The position numbers were made by a program, and so were the translations under genes. This document shows, piece after piece, positions 18,995-27,145 of a stretch of 64,000 nucleotides of DNA. The notes under the pieces were generated by a model. It saw nothing but the letters and a program-made list of their open reading frames with translations, was not told where the DNA came from and did no database searches. Every line of letters starts with the position of its first letter. Within the stretch, counting starts at the first letter, position 1. The DNA comes from Thiobacillus sp. 63-78 (GTDB lineage: Bacteria; Pseudomonadota; Gammaproteobacteria; Burkholderiales; Thiobacillaceae): assembly GCA_001899765.1 (NCBI GenBank), contig MKWM01000011.1, forward strand, positions 159,422-223,421. The letters run 5' to 3'.

Positions 18995-19999
18995 ATGAAC
19001 AGTTTCGCCTCGCACTACGCGCTGTTTCTCGCCGAAGCCGTCACCGTCGTGGCGGCGATTCTCGCCATCGCCGCCGGACTGGTTCTGCTGTCGCGTCGCA
19101 AGGCCCGGCACGCCGGCCATGTCGAGGTGAGCGACGTCAACCGCCAGTTCGAAGCCGCCGGCGACGCCATCGATGCCCTGCGCCTGCCGAAACCGGCGCA
19201 CAAGACCCTGCTCAAGCGACGCAAGACCGAACAGAAAGCGCGGCGCGAGCAGGCCGAGGTGCGGCCCTGTACCTATCTGCTCGACTTCAGGGGCGACATC
19301 CGCGCTTCCGCCATCGCGGCGCTGCGCGAGGAAGTCAGCGCCATCCTGCAGGTCGCCCAGCCGGGCGACGCCGTGCTGCTGCGGCTGGAGAGCCCGGGCG
19401 GCATGGTCAACCGCTACGGCCTCGCCGCCGCCCAGCTGCTGCGGCTGCGCGACGCTAAACTGCCGCTCACCGCCATGGTCGACAGCGTCGCCGCCAGCGG
19501 CGGCTACCTGATGGCCGCCGCCGCCGACCGCATCGTCGCTTCGCCCTTCGCGCTGGTCGGTTCCATCGGCGTCATCGCGCAGATTCCCAATTTCCACCGC
19601 TGGCTGCAGGCGCGCGACATCGACTGGGAACAGTTCACCGCCGGCCAGTACAAGCGCACCGTCACCGTGTTCGGCGAAAACACCGACGCCGGCCGCGCCA
19701 AGCTGCGCGAGGAACTGGAGACCATCCACACACACTTCCGCGATTTCGTGCAGACGCGCCGCGCCCGGCTCGACATCGACAAGGTCGGCACCGGCGAGGC
19801 CTGGCTCGGCAGCCAGGCGCTGGAACTGGGGCTGGTCGACGAACTCGCCACCAGCGACGACATCGTCCGTGCCGCCTGCGCGCGGGGCCGGGTGCTGCAC
19901 ATCCGCTACCGGCGCAAGCTCACGCTGCCCGAGCGGATGCGGATGTCGGCGCAGGCGGCGTGGGATGGGATCTGGCAGCCGCCTTCACCGTTGGGTTGA
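18995..19999 (+). CDS. sohB: SohB-like inner-membrane signal peptide peptidase
   Basis: 334 residues of the S49 (SppA/SohB) family. An N-terminal membrane helix covers about residues 12-32. A basic linker follows, then the Ser-Lys protease: LESPGGMVNRYG, nucleophile Ser in DSVAASGGYLMAAAADRIVA, and the Lys in AGQYKRTVTVFGENT. Length and single domain match SohB rather than two-domain SppA. It faces the periplasm and cuts membrane peptides in the family. It is followed at 63 bp by hsdR with no obvious functional link. Confidence 0.9.
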   Translation: MNSFASHYALFLAEAVTVVAAILAIAAGLVLLSRRKARHAGHVEVSDVNRQFEAAGDAIDALRLPKPAHKTLLKRRKTEQKARREQAEVRPCTYLLDFRGDIRASAIAALREEVSAILQVAQPGDAVLLRLESPGGMVNRYGLAAAQLLRLRDAKLPLTAMVDSVAASGGYLMAAAADRIVASPFALVGSIGVIAQIPNFHRWLQARDIDWEQFTAGQYKRTVTVFGENTDAGRAKLREELETIHTHFRDFVQTRRARLDIDKVGTGEAWLGSQALELGLVDELATSDDIVRAACARGRVLHIRYRRKLTLPERMRMSAQAAWDGIWQPPSPLG

Positions 20000-20062
20000 T
20001 CGTGTCCAGTCGATAACCGACGACCTATGCGAAAATCCCCCTGATACAAACAAGGGGGCGTT

Positions 20063-23000
20063 TTGGCACCACAGCCGGAACAACAAGCGAGGGGAAATAT
20101 CGATGTGCTGCTGGAGGCGGCAGGCTGGCATGTCTGCGATGCCTCCGCCGCCAACATCCACGCCGCGCGCGGCGTCGCTATCCGTGAATTTCCGCTGCCC
20201 GGCTACGGCTTCGCCGACTACCTCTTATATGTGGACGGCAAAGCGGCCGGGGTGATCGAAGCCAAGAAGGAAGGCGTCACCCTCACCGGCGTCGAAACCC
20301 AGTCCGATAAATACACCAAGGGCCTGCCGCCGGGCCTGCCGCGCTGGCACAACCCGCTGCCGTTCGCCTACCAGACTACCGGAATCGAAACCCGTTTCAC
20401 CAACGGCCTTGACCCTACGCCGCGCTCGCGGCCGGTGTTTGCTTTCCACAAGCCCGAACTTCTCGCCAACTGGCTGGGCTATGCGCCCGCCGTGCAGCCG
20501 GGGCAGGGTAACGCCGGAGAAACCGCCGCCACCTTCCTCGCCAAGCTGCAATCCATGCCGCCGCTCAAGGAAGAAGGCCTGTGGCCCGCCCAGATCACCG
20601 CGATCCGCAACCTGGAAAAATCCCTCAAGGAAAACCGCCCCCGCGCCCTGATCCAGATGGCCACCGGATCGGGCAAGACCTTCACCTCGATTTCCTTCAT
20701 CTACCGGCTGATCAAGTTCGCCGGGGCGCGGCGCATCCTGTTCCTGGTCGACCGCGGCAACCTCGCCGACCAGACCCTCAAGGAATTCCAGCAATACGTC
20801 TCGCCCTACAACAACTTCAAGTTCAGCGAGGAATACATCGTCCAGCGCCTGCAGGGCAACCAGATCGACACCACCGCCCGCGTCTGCATCTGCACCCTCC
20901 AGCGCATGTACTCCATGCTCAAGGGCAAAGAGCTGCCGGTCGACCTGGAAGAAGAATCCGTGGATCAATTGGGCAAGCTCCTCAAAGAACCCGAGCCCAT
21001 CGAATACAACCCCAGCATCCCCATCGAAACCTTCGACATCATCGTCACCGACGAAGCCCACCGCTCCATCTACAACCTGTGGGCGCAGGTGCTGGAATAC
21101 TTCGACGCCTACCTCGTCGGCCTTACCGCCACGCCCGGCAAGCAGACCTTCGGCTTCTTCCACCAGAACCTGGTGATGGAATACAACCACGAGATGGCGG
21201 TGGCCGACGGCGTCAACGTCAACTACGACGTCTACCGCATCAAGACCGCCATCACCGAGGCCGGCTCCAGGGTCGAAGCCGGCTACTACGTCGAAAAACA
21301 GGAACGCGACACCCGCAAAACCCGCTGGGAAGAACTCGACGACGACTTCGCCTATGACCCCAACCAGCTCGACCGCGACGTCGTCACCCCCGACCAGATC
21401 CGCACCATCGTACGCACCTTCCGCGACAAACTCTTCAGCGAAATCTTCCCCGGCCGCACCGAAGTGCCCAAGACTCTCATCTTCGCCAAGGACGACAACC
21501 ACGCCGAAAACATCGTCGAAATCCTGCGCGAGGAATTCGGCAAGGGCAACGAATTCGCCCAGAAGATCACCTACCGCAGCTACTTACCAGGCAAGGGGGG
21601 CGCCACGCCCAAGGAACTCATCTCGGCCTTCCGCAACAGCTACCACCCGCGCGTCGCCGTCACCGTCGACATGATCGCCACCGGCACCGACATCAAACCG
21701 GTCGAAATCGTCTTCTTCATGCGCGCCGTCAAATCGCGCGGCTTCTTCGAGCAGATGAAAGGCCGCGGCGTGCGCGTCATCAAGCCCGACGACCTCAAGG
21801 CCGTCACCCCCGACGCCAAGGCCAAGGACCATTTCGTCATCATCGACGCCGTCGGCGTGTGCGAGCAGGACAAAACCGACGCCCGCCCCATGGAGAAAAA
21901 GCCCAGCGTCAGCTTCGAGCGCCTGCTGCAAGCCGTCGCCTTCGGCAACACCGAAGACGACGTCATCACCAGCATCGCCGGCCGCCTGGCCCGGATGGAA
22001 CACCGCATCAGCGCCGAAGACGACGCCAGAATCCGCATTGCCAGCGGCGGCCTCGGCCTGAAAGACCTCGCCCACCAGTTGGTAGCTGCACTTTCGCCCG
22101 ATCCCGTAGAAGCGGCGTCCCGCCGCTTACCAATGGAAACCGCTGACAATTACGCGGGATACGGCTTCCTAGACCCCAATGCTCCTATCGAGATGCAGCG
22201 CGCCAATCTTCCACACTGGCGGCAGGATGAGGCCAGCTATTTCGTCACCTTCCGTCTGGCGGATTCGTTACCCAAACAACGTCTCATCGCTTGGCGGGAG
22301 GCACGTGCCGACTGGCTGACGCGCAACCCACACCCGTGGTCAGCCGCGCAGGAAACCGACTATACAGAGCGCTTTTCCGCCCGCATCGAGTCCTGGCTGG
22401 ACGCCGGTGTGGGAAGCTGCGCTCTGGCAAACCCTCAGGCACGCGAGCTGATGGAGACGGCATTGAGGCATTTCGACGGAGAACGCTACCGGCTCGGAAA
22501 ATATGTGGTGGCCGCCAACCATGTCCACGCGATCGTCACGCCGCTGCCGGGGCACGAACTCTCTGAAATCCTGCATAGCTGGAAAAGCTACACGGCCAAA
22601 CAGATATTGCAGTTAGAAGCGGCGTCCGGCCGCTTGTCGGAAGGCACGATCTCAATCTGGCAAAAGGAATCCTACGACCGTATCGTACGCTCGCCCGAAG
22701 AACTGTTTCGCATTGAACAATATATACAGCGGCATTCCGAATACGAATTGAGCGCGGCGGACAAGCGGCGAGACGCCGCTTCCACGGCGATGCAGCAGGC
22801 GCGGATACTCGCCGCCAAACCCCTATGCGACCCCGCCCTGCGCCAGCTCATCCTCGACATCAAAGCCAAAAACGAACTCACCATCGACCACGTCAGCCAG
22901 GATCAGGTCATCGAAGCCGGCTTCAGCCAGGCCGCCCTCGACCGCGCCAAAGGCCTCGTCCAATCCTTCGAGCGATTCATCGCCGACCACAAAGACGAAA

Positions 23001-23524
23001 TCACCGCCCTGCAAATCCTCTACGCCAAGCCCTACAAACAGCGCCTCACCTTCGATGCCGTGAAAGAACTCGCCGACGCCATCGAAAAGCCGCCCTACCT
23101 GTGGAACGAATCCCAGCTCTGGCAAGCCTACGCCGCGCTGGAAGCCAGCAAGGTCAAAGGCGCCAGCGGCAAACGCATCCTCACCGATCTGGTCTCGCTG
23201 GTCCGCTTTGCCATCCATCAGGACAACGAACTCGTGCCGTTCCCCGAGCGCGTCAACGCCAACTTCAAGGTATGGGTGGAAGCGGCGTCCCGCCGCTTGG
23301 CCGAAACAAAGCGGCAAGATGCCGCTTCTACGGGCTTCACTACTGAACAGATGAAATGGCTCGAAATGATCCGCGACCACATTGCCGCCAACCTCGGCAT
23401 CGAACCGGACGACTTCGAATACGCCCCCTTCGCCCAGGAAGGCGGCCTCGGCAAGGTCTACCAGCTCTTCGGCGACGAACTCAACACCCTCATCGAGCAA
23501 CTGAACGAAACCCTGGCCGCATGA
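20063..23524 (+). CDS. hsdR: Type I restriction enzyme R subunit with in-frame RAYT and REP insertions
   Basis: 1153 residues, starting at TTG 20063 with AGGGGG upstream. The N-terminal nuclease has the PD-ExK signature (GYGFADYLL ... VIEAKK). The translocase follows with Walker A MATGSGKTFTS, TDEAHRS and RGVRVIK. The C-terminal helical part from about residue 910 (LCDPALRQLILDIKAKNEL) normally binds the methylase core. Between ALSPDP and that part, residues about 682-907 are a REP-flanked tyrosine transposase read in the same frame. A REP doublet adds about 19 residues near 1073-1090. Without the inserts the length is near that of normal EcoEI-type HsdR. Whether the enzyme still cuts is unknown. 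Confidence 0.9.
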   Translation: MAPQPEQQARGNIDVLLEAAGWHVCDASAANIHAARGVAIREFPLPGYGFADYLLYVDGKAAGVIEAKKEGVTLTGVETQSDKYTKGLPPGLPRWHNPLPFAYQTTGIETRFTNGLDPTPRSRPVFAFHKPELLANWLGYAPAVQPGQGNAGETAATFLAKLQSMPPLKEEGLWPAQITAIRNLEKSLKENRPRALIQMATGSGKTFTSISFIYRLIKFAGARRILFLVDRGNLADQTLKEFQQYVSPYNNFKFSEEYIVQRLQGNQIDTTARVCICTLQRMYSMLKGKELPVDLEEESVDQLGKLLKEPEPIEYNPSIPIETFDIIVTDEAHRSIYNLWAQVLEYFDAYLVGLTATPGKQTFGFFHQNLVMEYNHEMAVADGVNVNYDVYRIKTAITEAGSRVEAGYYVEKQERDTRKTRWEELDDDFAYDPNQLDRDVVTPDQIRTIVRTFRDKLFSEIFPGRTEVPKTLIFAKDDNHAENIVEILREEFGKGNEFAQKITYRSYLPGKGGATPKELISAFRNSYHPRVAVTVDMIATGTDIKPVEIVFFMRAVKSRGFFEQMKGRGVRVIKPDDLKAVTPDAKAKDHFVIIDAVGVCEQDKTDARPMEKKPSVSFERLLQAVAFGNTEDDVITSIAGRLARMEHRISAEDDARIRIASGGLGLKDLAHQLVAALSPDPVEAASRRLPMETADNYAGYGFLDPNAPIEMQRANLPHWRQDEASYFVTFRLADSLPKQRLIAWREARADWLTRNPHPWSAAQETDYTERFSARIESWLDAGVGSCALANPQARELMETALRHFDGERYRLGKYVVAANHVHAIVTPLPGHELSEILHSWKSYTAKQILQLEAASGRLSEGTISIWQKESYDRIVRSPEELFRIEQYIQRHSEYELSAADKRRDAASTAMQQARILAAKPLCDPALRQLILDIKAKNELTIDHVSQDQVIEAGFSQAALDRAKGLVQSFERFIADHKDEITALQILYAKPYKQRLTFDAVKELADAIEKPPYLWNESQLWQAYAALEASKVKGASGKRILTDLVSLVRFAIHQDNELVPFPERVNANFKVWVEAASRRLAETKRQDAASTGFTTEQMKWLEMIRDHIAANLGIEPDDFEYAPFAQEGGLGKVYQLFGDELNTLIEQLNETLAA
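22106..22785 (+). mobile_element. RAYT transposase gene between inverted REPs, inside hsdR
   Basis: The left REP (AAGCGGCG TCC CGCCGCTT, 22110-22128) and the right REP (AAGCGGCG AGA CGCCGCTT, 22763-22781) bound a gene whose own start would be ATG 22133. The product matches the Y1/transposase-17 type REP-associated tyrosine transposase: YGFLDPNAPIEMQRANLPHW, YFVTFRLADSLP, the metal-binding HVH in NHVHAIVTPLPG, LHSWKSYTAK and the probable catalytic Tyr in WQKESYDRIVR. The usual C-terminal YIxxNP segment is altered to YIQRHSEYEL before the right REP. The frame is continuous with hsdR on both sides. Confidence 0.88.
22617..22635. repeat. Solo REP inside the RAYT gene
   Basis: AAGCGGC GTCCG GCCGCTT, a variant of the left REP with one changed base, lies within the transposase reading frame and is translated EAASGRL, just before the WQKESYDR motif. 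It has no right partner. Confidence 0.75.
23280..23327. repeat. REP doublet in frame near the hsdR 3' end
   Basis: Left palindrome AAGCGGCGTCCCGCCGCTT (23280-23298) and right palindrome AAGCGGCAAGATGCCGCTT (23309-23327) with a 10-bp spacer. It is read as EAASRRL-AET-KRQDAAST and interrupts the HsdR segment between VNANFKVWV and GFTTEQMKWLEMIRD. Confidence 0.88.
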
Positions 23525-23579
23525 CGAGCGAAATAAAGACTAAAATAATGACCAGATTAATGGTTTGAAGGAGCCTGCG

Positions 23580-23825
23580 ATGGAACTGCTCTACACCAAC
23601 GCCTCGGTCAGCATCAGCGAACTGAAGAAGAATCCCACCGCCGTCATCGACGAGGCGGACGGCTTCCCCGTCGCCGTGCTCAACCACAACAAACCCGCCG
23701 CCTACCTGGTGCCCGCCGCCGCCTTCGAAGCCATGATGGAAAAGCTCGACGACATCGAACTCGCCAAGCTGGTGAAGGAACGCGAGCACGAGCCCACCGT
23801 CAAGGTCGACCCGAATGACCTATAG
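23580..23825 (+). CDS. Phd/YefM-type antitoxin
   Basis: 81 residues from ATG 23580, preceded by AAGGAG. It has the Phd/RelB-like N-terminus SVSISELKKNPTAVIDEADG, AVLNHNKPAAYLVPAAAFEAMM and an acidic C-terminus (EREHEPTVKVDPNDL) that would wrap the toxin. It overlaps relE by 11 bases. The pair lies between hsdR and hsdS of the type I system. Confidence 0.9.
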   Translation: MELLYTNASVSISELKKNPTAVIDEADGFPVAVLNHNKPAAYLVPAAAFEAMMEKLDDIELAKLVKEREHEPTVKVDPNDL

Positions 23826-24102
23826 CCTCGAATTCCGGGAGAGCGCCTGGAAGGAGTGGCAGAAACTCGACCGCCCTCTGCGCGAGCAATTCAAGGCCAA
23901 GCTGCTGGAGCGGCTGGACAACCCCCGCGTCGAATCCGCCCGCCTGTCCGGCATGCCCGACTGCTACAAGATCAAGCTGCGCGCCGCCGGCTACCGGCTG
24001 GTGTACCAGGTCTTCGACGAGCGGGTGGTGGTCGTCGTCGTGGCCGTGGGCAAGCGGGAGGACAGCGCGGTGTATCGCAAGGCCAAGGGGCGGACGAAGT
24101 GA
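23815..24102 (+). CDS. relE: RelE/StbE-family toxin
   Basis: 95 residues with the RelE fold: YSLEFRESAWKEWQKLDRPLREQFKAKL, the basic active face GMPDCYKIKLRAAGYRLVYQV, and C-terminal VVVVAVGKREDSAVYRKA. The catalytic Arg/Lys set of ribosome-dependent mRNases is present. The start overlaps the antitoxin, and the stop TGA (24100-24102) overlaps the GTG start of hsdS, so toxin and specificity subunit translation are coupled. Confidence 0.92.
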   Translation: MTYSLEFRESAWKEWQKLDRPLREQFKAKLLERLDNPRVESARLSGMPDCYKIKLRAAGYRLVYQVFDERVVVVVVAVGKREDSAVYRKAKGRTK

Positions 24103-25538
24103 GTCGTGACCGCATTTTGAAGGCTGAAGAAGCACGAGCCGATTACGCGAAAGACACCCTTGTCCGGACTGAACATGGCGAGTGGCAGGTCTTAGCCATC
24201 GGAGAAGTGGCTGACGTGAATCCGCGCGTAGACAAAGCCGTGATACCAGACGACTTGCCGGTTTCGTTCGTTCCTATGCCAGCAGTCGGCGCTGGAGATG
24301 GCTCAATTCGCGTTGAGGAAACCTGCCCGGCGGGCGCGGTAAAAAAGGGCTTTACCGCCTTCCGCGAGGGCGACGTCCTGTTTGCCAAGATCACGCCGTG
24401 TATGGAAAACGGAAAGATGGCCGTAGTCCCTAAGCTGGCTAATGGTTATGGCTTCGGTTCCACTGAATTCCATGTCCTCCGGCCTAAACCGGGCATGGAC
24501 GCCAAATACATTTATTACTACGTTTCGAGCCAAGCGTTTCGTAGCGAGGCTGAGCGGTACATGACCGGGGCTGTGGGACAGAAGCGTGTGTCCACGACCT
24601 ACTTGAAACAAAGCACGATTCCCGTCGCCCCCCTCGACCAACAAAAACGCATCGTTGCGGAGATCGAAAAACAATTCTCCCGCCTCGACGAAGCCGTCGC
24701 CAACCTCAAGCGCGTCAAGGCCAACCTCAAGCGCTACAAAGCCGCCGTCCTCAAAGCCGCCGTCGAAGGCCGCCTCGTCGAAACCGAAGCCGAACTCGCC
24801 CGCCGCGAAGGCCGCAGCTACGAGACCGGCGAGCAACTCCTGCAACGCATCCTCGAAATCCGCCGCAGTCAGTGGTTTATCTCTGGTAGGGGGCAAGGCA
24901 AGGGCAAATACAAGGAACCCGCCGAGCCCAACACCACCGACCTGCCCGAATTGCCGGAGGGGTGGGTGTGGGCCAATGTTGATCAGCTATCAGAAGTGGG
25001 CACCGGGGCGACACCAAAACGTGATCAGGCCAGGTACTACGGCGGGGAGATTCCTTGGGTGACCAGCGCGGTTGTGAACGATGCCTTTGTCGATCATGCG
25101 GATGAGTTTGTGACAAGTGACGCATTAGCTGAAACCAACCTTACGCTTTATCCACCTGGCACCTTGTTGGTCGCGATGTACGGCGAGGGAAAGACCCGCG
25201 GCAAGTGTTCCGAGTTGCGAATCGCAGCAACAACTAATCAAGCGCTTGCGGCTCTGCAAGCCGACGAGGACGTTCGGAAATACCTAAAACAGTTCCTCGA
25301 ATTCAACTATGAGCAAATGCGCAAAGTCGCGTCGGGTGGTGTCCAGCCAAACCTGAACCTCTCGCTAGTTCGCGCTGTTTGTGTGCCGTTGCCACCGATG
25401 GCCGAACAAAACCGCATCGTCGCCGAAGTTGACCGCCGCCTCACCCTCCTGCACGAAACCGAGGCCCAGGTGGACGCCAACCTCCAGCGCGCCGGGCGCC
25501 TGCGCCAGTCCATTTTGCAGCGCGCTTTCAGCCCGTGA
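24099..25538 (+). CDS. hsdS: Type I restriction-modification specificity subunit HsdS
   Basis: 479 residues from GTG 24099, which overlaps the relE stop. Two target-recognition domains (about residues 25-180 and 285-435) each end in the conserved helix start: LDQQKRIVAEIEKQFSRLDEAV and MAEQNRIVAEVDRRLTLLHETE. These long helices space the two half sites. The DNA target cannot be read from the sequence. The usual adjacency with hsdM is broken; hsdM lies 4 kb downstream. Its last codons overlap the next gene (GTGA). Confidence 0.93.
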   Translation: MSRDRILKAEEARADYAKDTLVRTEHGEWQVLAIGEVADVNPRVDKAVIPDDLPVSFVPMPAVGAGDGSIRVEETCPAGAVKKGFTAFREGDVLFAKITPCMENGKMAVVPKLANGYGFGSTEFHVLRPKPGMDAKYIYYYVSSQAFRSEAERYMTGAVGQKRVSTTYLKQSTIPVAPLDQQKRIVAEIEKQFSRLDEAVANLKRVKANLKRYKAAVLKAAVEGRLVETEAELARREGRSYETGEQLLQRILEIRRSQWFISGRGQGKGKYKEPAEPNTTDLPELPEGWVWANVDQLSEVGTGATPKRDQARYYGGEIPWVTSAVVNDAFVDHADEFVTSDALAETNLTLYPPGTLLVAMYGEGKTRGKCSELRIAATTNQALAALQADEDVRKYLKQFLEFNYEQMRKVASGGVQPNLNLSLVRAVCVPLPPMAEQNRIVAEVDRRLTLLHETEAQVDANLQRAGRLRQSILQRAFSP

Positions 25539-26467
25539 AGCTCGACCCGTTTGCCTCGCCATTGGCCGAGTTTCGCGCCCGGCTGGGCTGGGCGCTGGAT
25601 CACGAAACAATCCATGCCCAACCGGCGTGGCAGAGCATCCGGTTTATACCCGAATTTGCCGGTTGCAATCCCGCCGTCTTGGATAGCAATACCGGCATCG
25701 TCTGGGATGTGCTGGAACTGTTCGCCTCCGCGCAGCGGCCGGGAGGCCACCAAGTGTTGAACAGCGATTGCGGTTATCCGCCGGACGTGGGGATCGAGGA
25801 GCCGGTGTTTGTCAGCCACCCCGATGCAGGTACCGTGGTGTGGGAGATCGACGCGCTGGCGCTGGCCCCGGCGCTGGCGCCGGAATGGGCGGGACGCGCC
25901 GGTTTCGTTCGGCTGATGTTCGAGCGCGAGACGTACGAGCACGATATTTGCGCCATGCTGGATGCTATTCGCGCTGCGGGCAGCCCGGAACTGCCGGTGG
26001 ATGAGCTTGAACCTGACGGGCGGGGCATGGCATTCGAACGCGCATTGGCTCTGGATTGTGCGCAACTCAGGATGCGTGAGCCGATCTTGCCGCCGAACAC
26101 GCTGCTCGAATTCGGCTTTTCCGGCAGCCATCTGCTTGCCATCAATGGAGAGCCGGACCGAGGCTGGCCTGTTCGCCTGTTTCCACGCTGGTCGGTTTAC
26201 GCCTGTTTTCAGGAATGGTTGCGGTTTGCTTGTCGGGGTTATGCACTGCGCTACGCGTTGGAAGGTATGGAGGCGGACTGGTCGGATTTCAGCACAGAGG
26301 CTGTATGGAATGATTTTTTTCTCTTGCGCGAATCTGATCGCGCGGCCTGCGACCGGGCGGGTGAGGCGTTGGCCCGGTCGTTGAAGGCCGCTTTCGATGA
26401 AGGCGGTGCCGCGCCTGGTGTCGAGGTCGTGTACCGCCCTTGTGCTTGCCGCGCGGTCTTGGAGTGA
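25535..26467 (+). CDS. Hypothetical protein coupled to hsdS
   Basis: 310 residues from GTG 25535, overlapping the hsdS stop. I do not recognise a domain. The sequence is soluble and acidic, with motifs such as SNTGIVWDVLELFAS, VVWEIDALALAPALAPEWAG, FERALALDCAQLRMREP, a tryptophan-rich middle and a C-terminal CxC (RPCACRAV). The overlap makes translation depend on hsdS. The base use matches its neighbours. It may be a passenger of the restriction island with a defence-related role, but nothing here shows that. Confidence 0.6.
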   Translation: MKLDPFASPLAEFRARLGWALDHETIHAQPAWQSIRFIPEFAGCNPAVLDSNTGIVWDVLELFASAQRPGGHQVLNSDCGYPPDVGIEEPVFVSHPDAGTVVWEIDALALAPALAPEWAGRAGFVRLMFERETYEHDICAMLDAIRAAGSPELPVDELEPDGRGMAFERALALDCAQLRMREPILPPNTLLEFGFSGSHLLAINGEPDRGWPVRLFPRWSVYACFQEWLRFACRGYALRYALEGMEADWSDFSTEAVWNDFFLLRESDRAACDRAGEALARSLKAAFDEGGAAPGVEVVYRPCACRAVLE

Positions 26468-26542
26468 CAGAAGGAAATTAACGGGCCAGGCCCGGATTTC
26501 TCACCGCGTTTTTATTGGCCCTGTAAACACCCATGAATATCC

Positions 26543-26592
26543 TTGACTATCAATGGGGTTGCGCAATATATTCTCTATTCGCGAATAGAGAA
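26543..26592 (+). promoter_or_regulatory. Promoter with perfect palindromic operator
   Basis: TTGACT (26543-26548) and TATATT (26567-26572) are 18 bp apart, close to a sigma-70 consensus. Directly downstream a perfect 22-bp palindrome (TTCTCTATTCG / CGAATAGAGAA, 26571-26592) overlaps the expected start of transcription, eight bases before ATG 26600. This fits autoregulation by the winged-helix product. Confidence 0.75.
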
Positions 26593-26599
26593 TAACGCC

Positions 26600-27145
26600 A
26601 TGTCAAGAGCCAAATCCAATCCTCAGGTAGTCCTTCGCCCCCAGGATCTGGTGGTGCTGTTGCGCCTGTCGATGGAGAAGGGCGCTGCGCCAACGTATGC
26701 TGCGCTGGCATCCGAACTGAGCCTGACGGCATCGGAAATTCATGCGTGCGTGGAACGGGCGGTGCTTGCACAGTTGGCCCGCAAAGACAAGTCTGGCAAG
26801 GCCACGGTGGTGCGTGAGGCTTTGCGCCAGTTTGTGCGGAACGGGGCGCGCTATGCCTTTCCTGCCACGCGTGGTGGCATGTCGCGGGGCATGCCGACGG
26901 GGTATGCCGCACCGCCGCTTGCCGACAAAATTGTGCAGCCCAATGAACCAGCGCCGGTGTGGCCGCACAAGAACGGCACGGCGCGCGGCGAGGCGTTTTA
27001 TCCGCTTTACCCCACGGTGCCCGAGTCGGCTGGCCGCAACCCTGCGCTTTACGAGTTGCTGGTGCTGTTCGACGCGGTGCGCGGCGGCAGCCCTCGCGAG
27101 CGGGCGCTGGCGCTGCCGCTGCTGGACGAGCGGTTGGCGGGATGA
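26600..27145 (+). CDS. Winged-helix protein, antitoxin/regulator-like
   Basis: 181 residues from ATG 26600. The N-terminal 80 residues read as a winged helix: VVLRPQDLVVLLRLSMEKGAAPTYAALASELSLTASEIHACVERA. The rest is basic, then Pro-rich, with no clear family. It overlaps the nucleotidyltransferase gene by four bases. The arrangement regulator plus nucleotidyltransferase resembles AbiE-type type IV toxin-antitoxin pairs, but this is by analogy, not by sequence match. Confidence 0.75.
   Translation: MSRAKSNPQVVLRPQDLVVLLRLSMEKGAAPTYAALASELSLTASEIHACVERAVLAQLARKDKSGKATVVREALRQFVRNGARYAFPATRGGMSRGMPTGYAAPPLADKIVQPNEPAPVWPHKNGTARGEAFYPLYPTVPESAGRNPALYELLVLFDAVRGGSPRERALALPLLDERLAG

Noticed and set aside
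20063-23524. hsdR as a pseudogene because of the inserted transposase
   Set aside because: The frame stays open through all inserts and all nuclease and helicase motifs are intact, so I list it as a coding gene with unknown activity.
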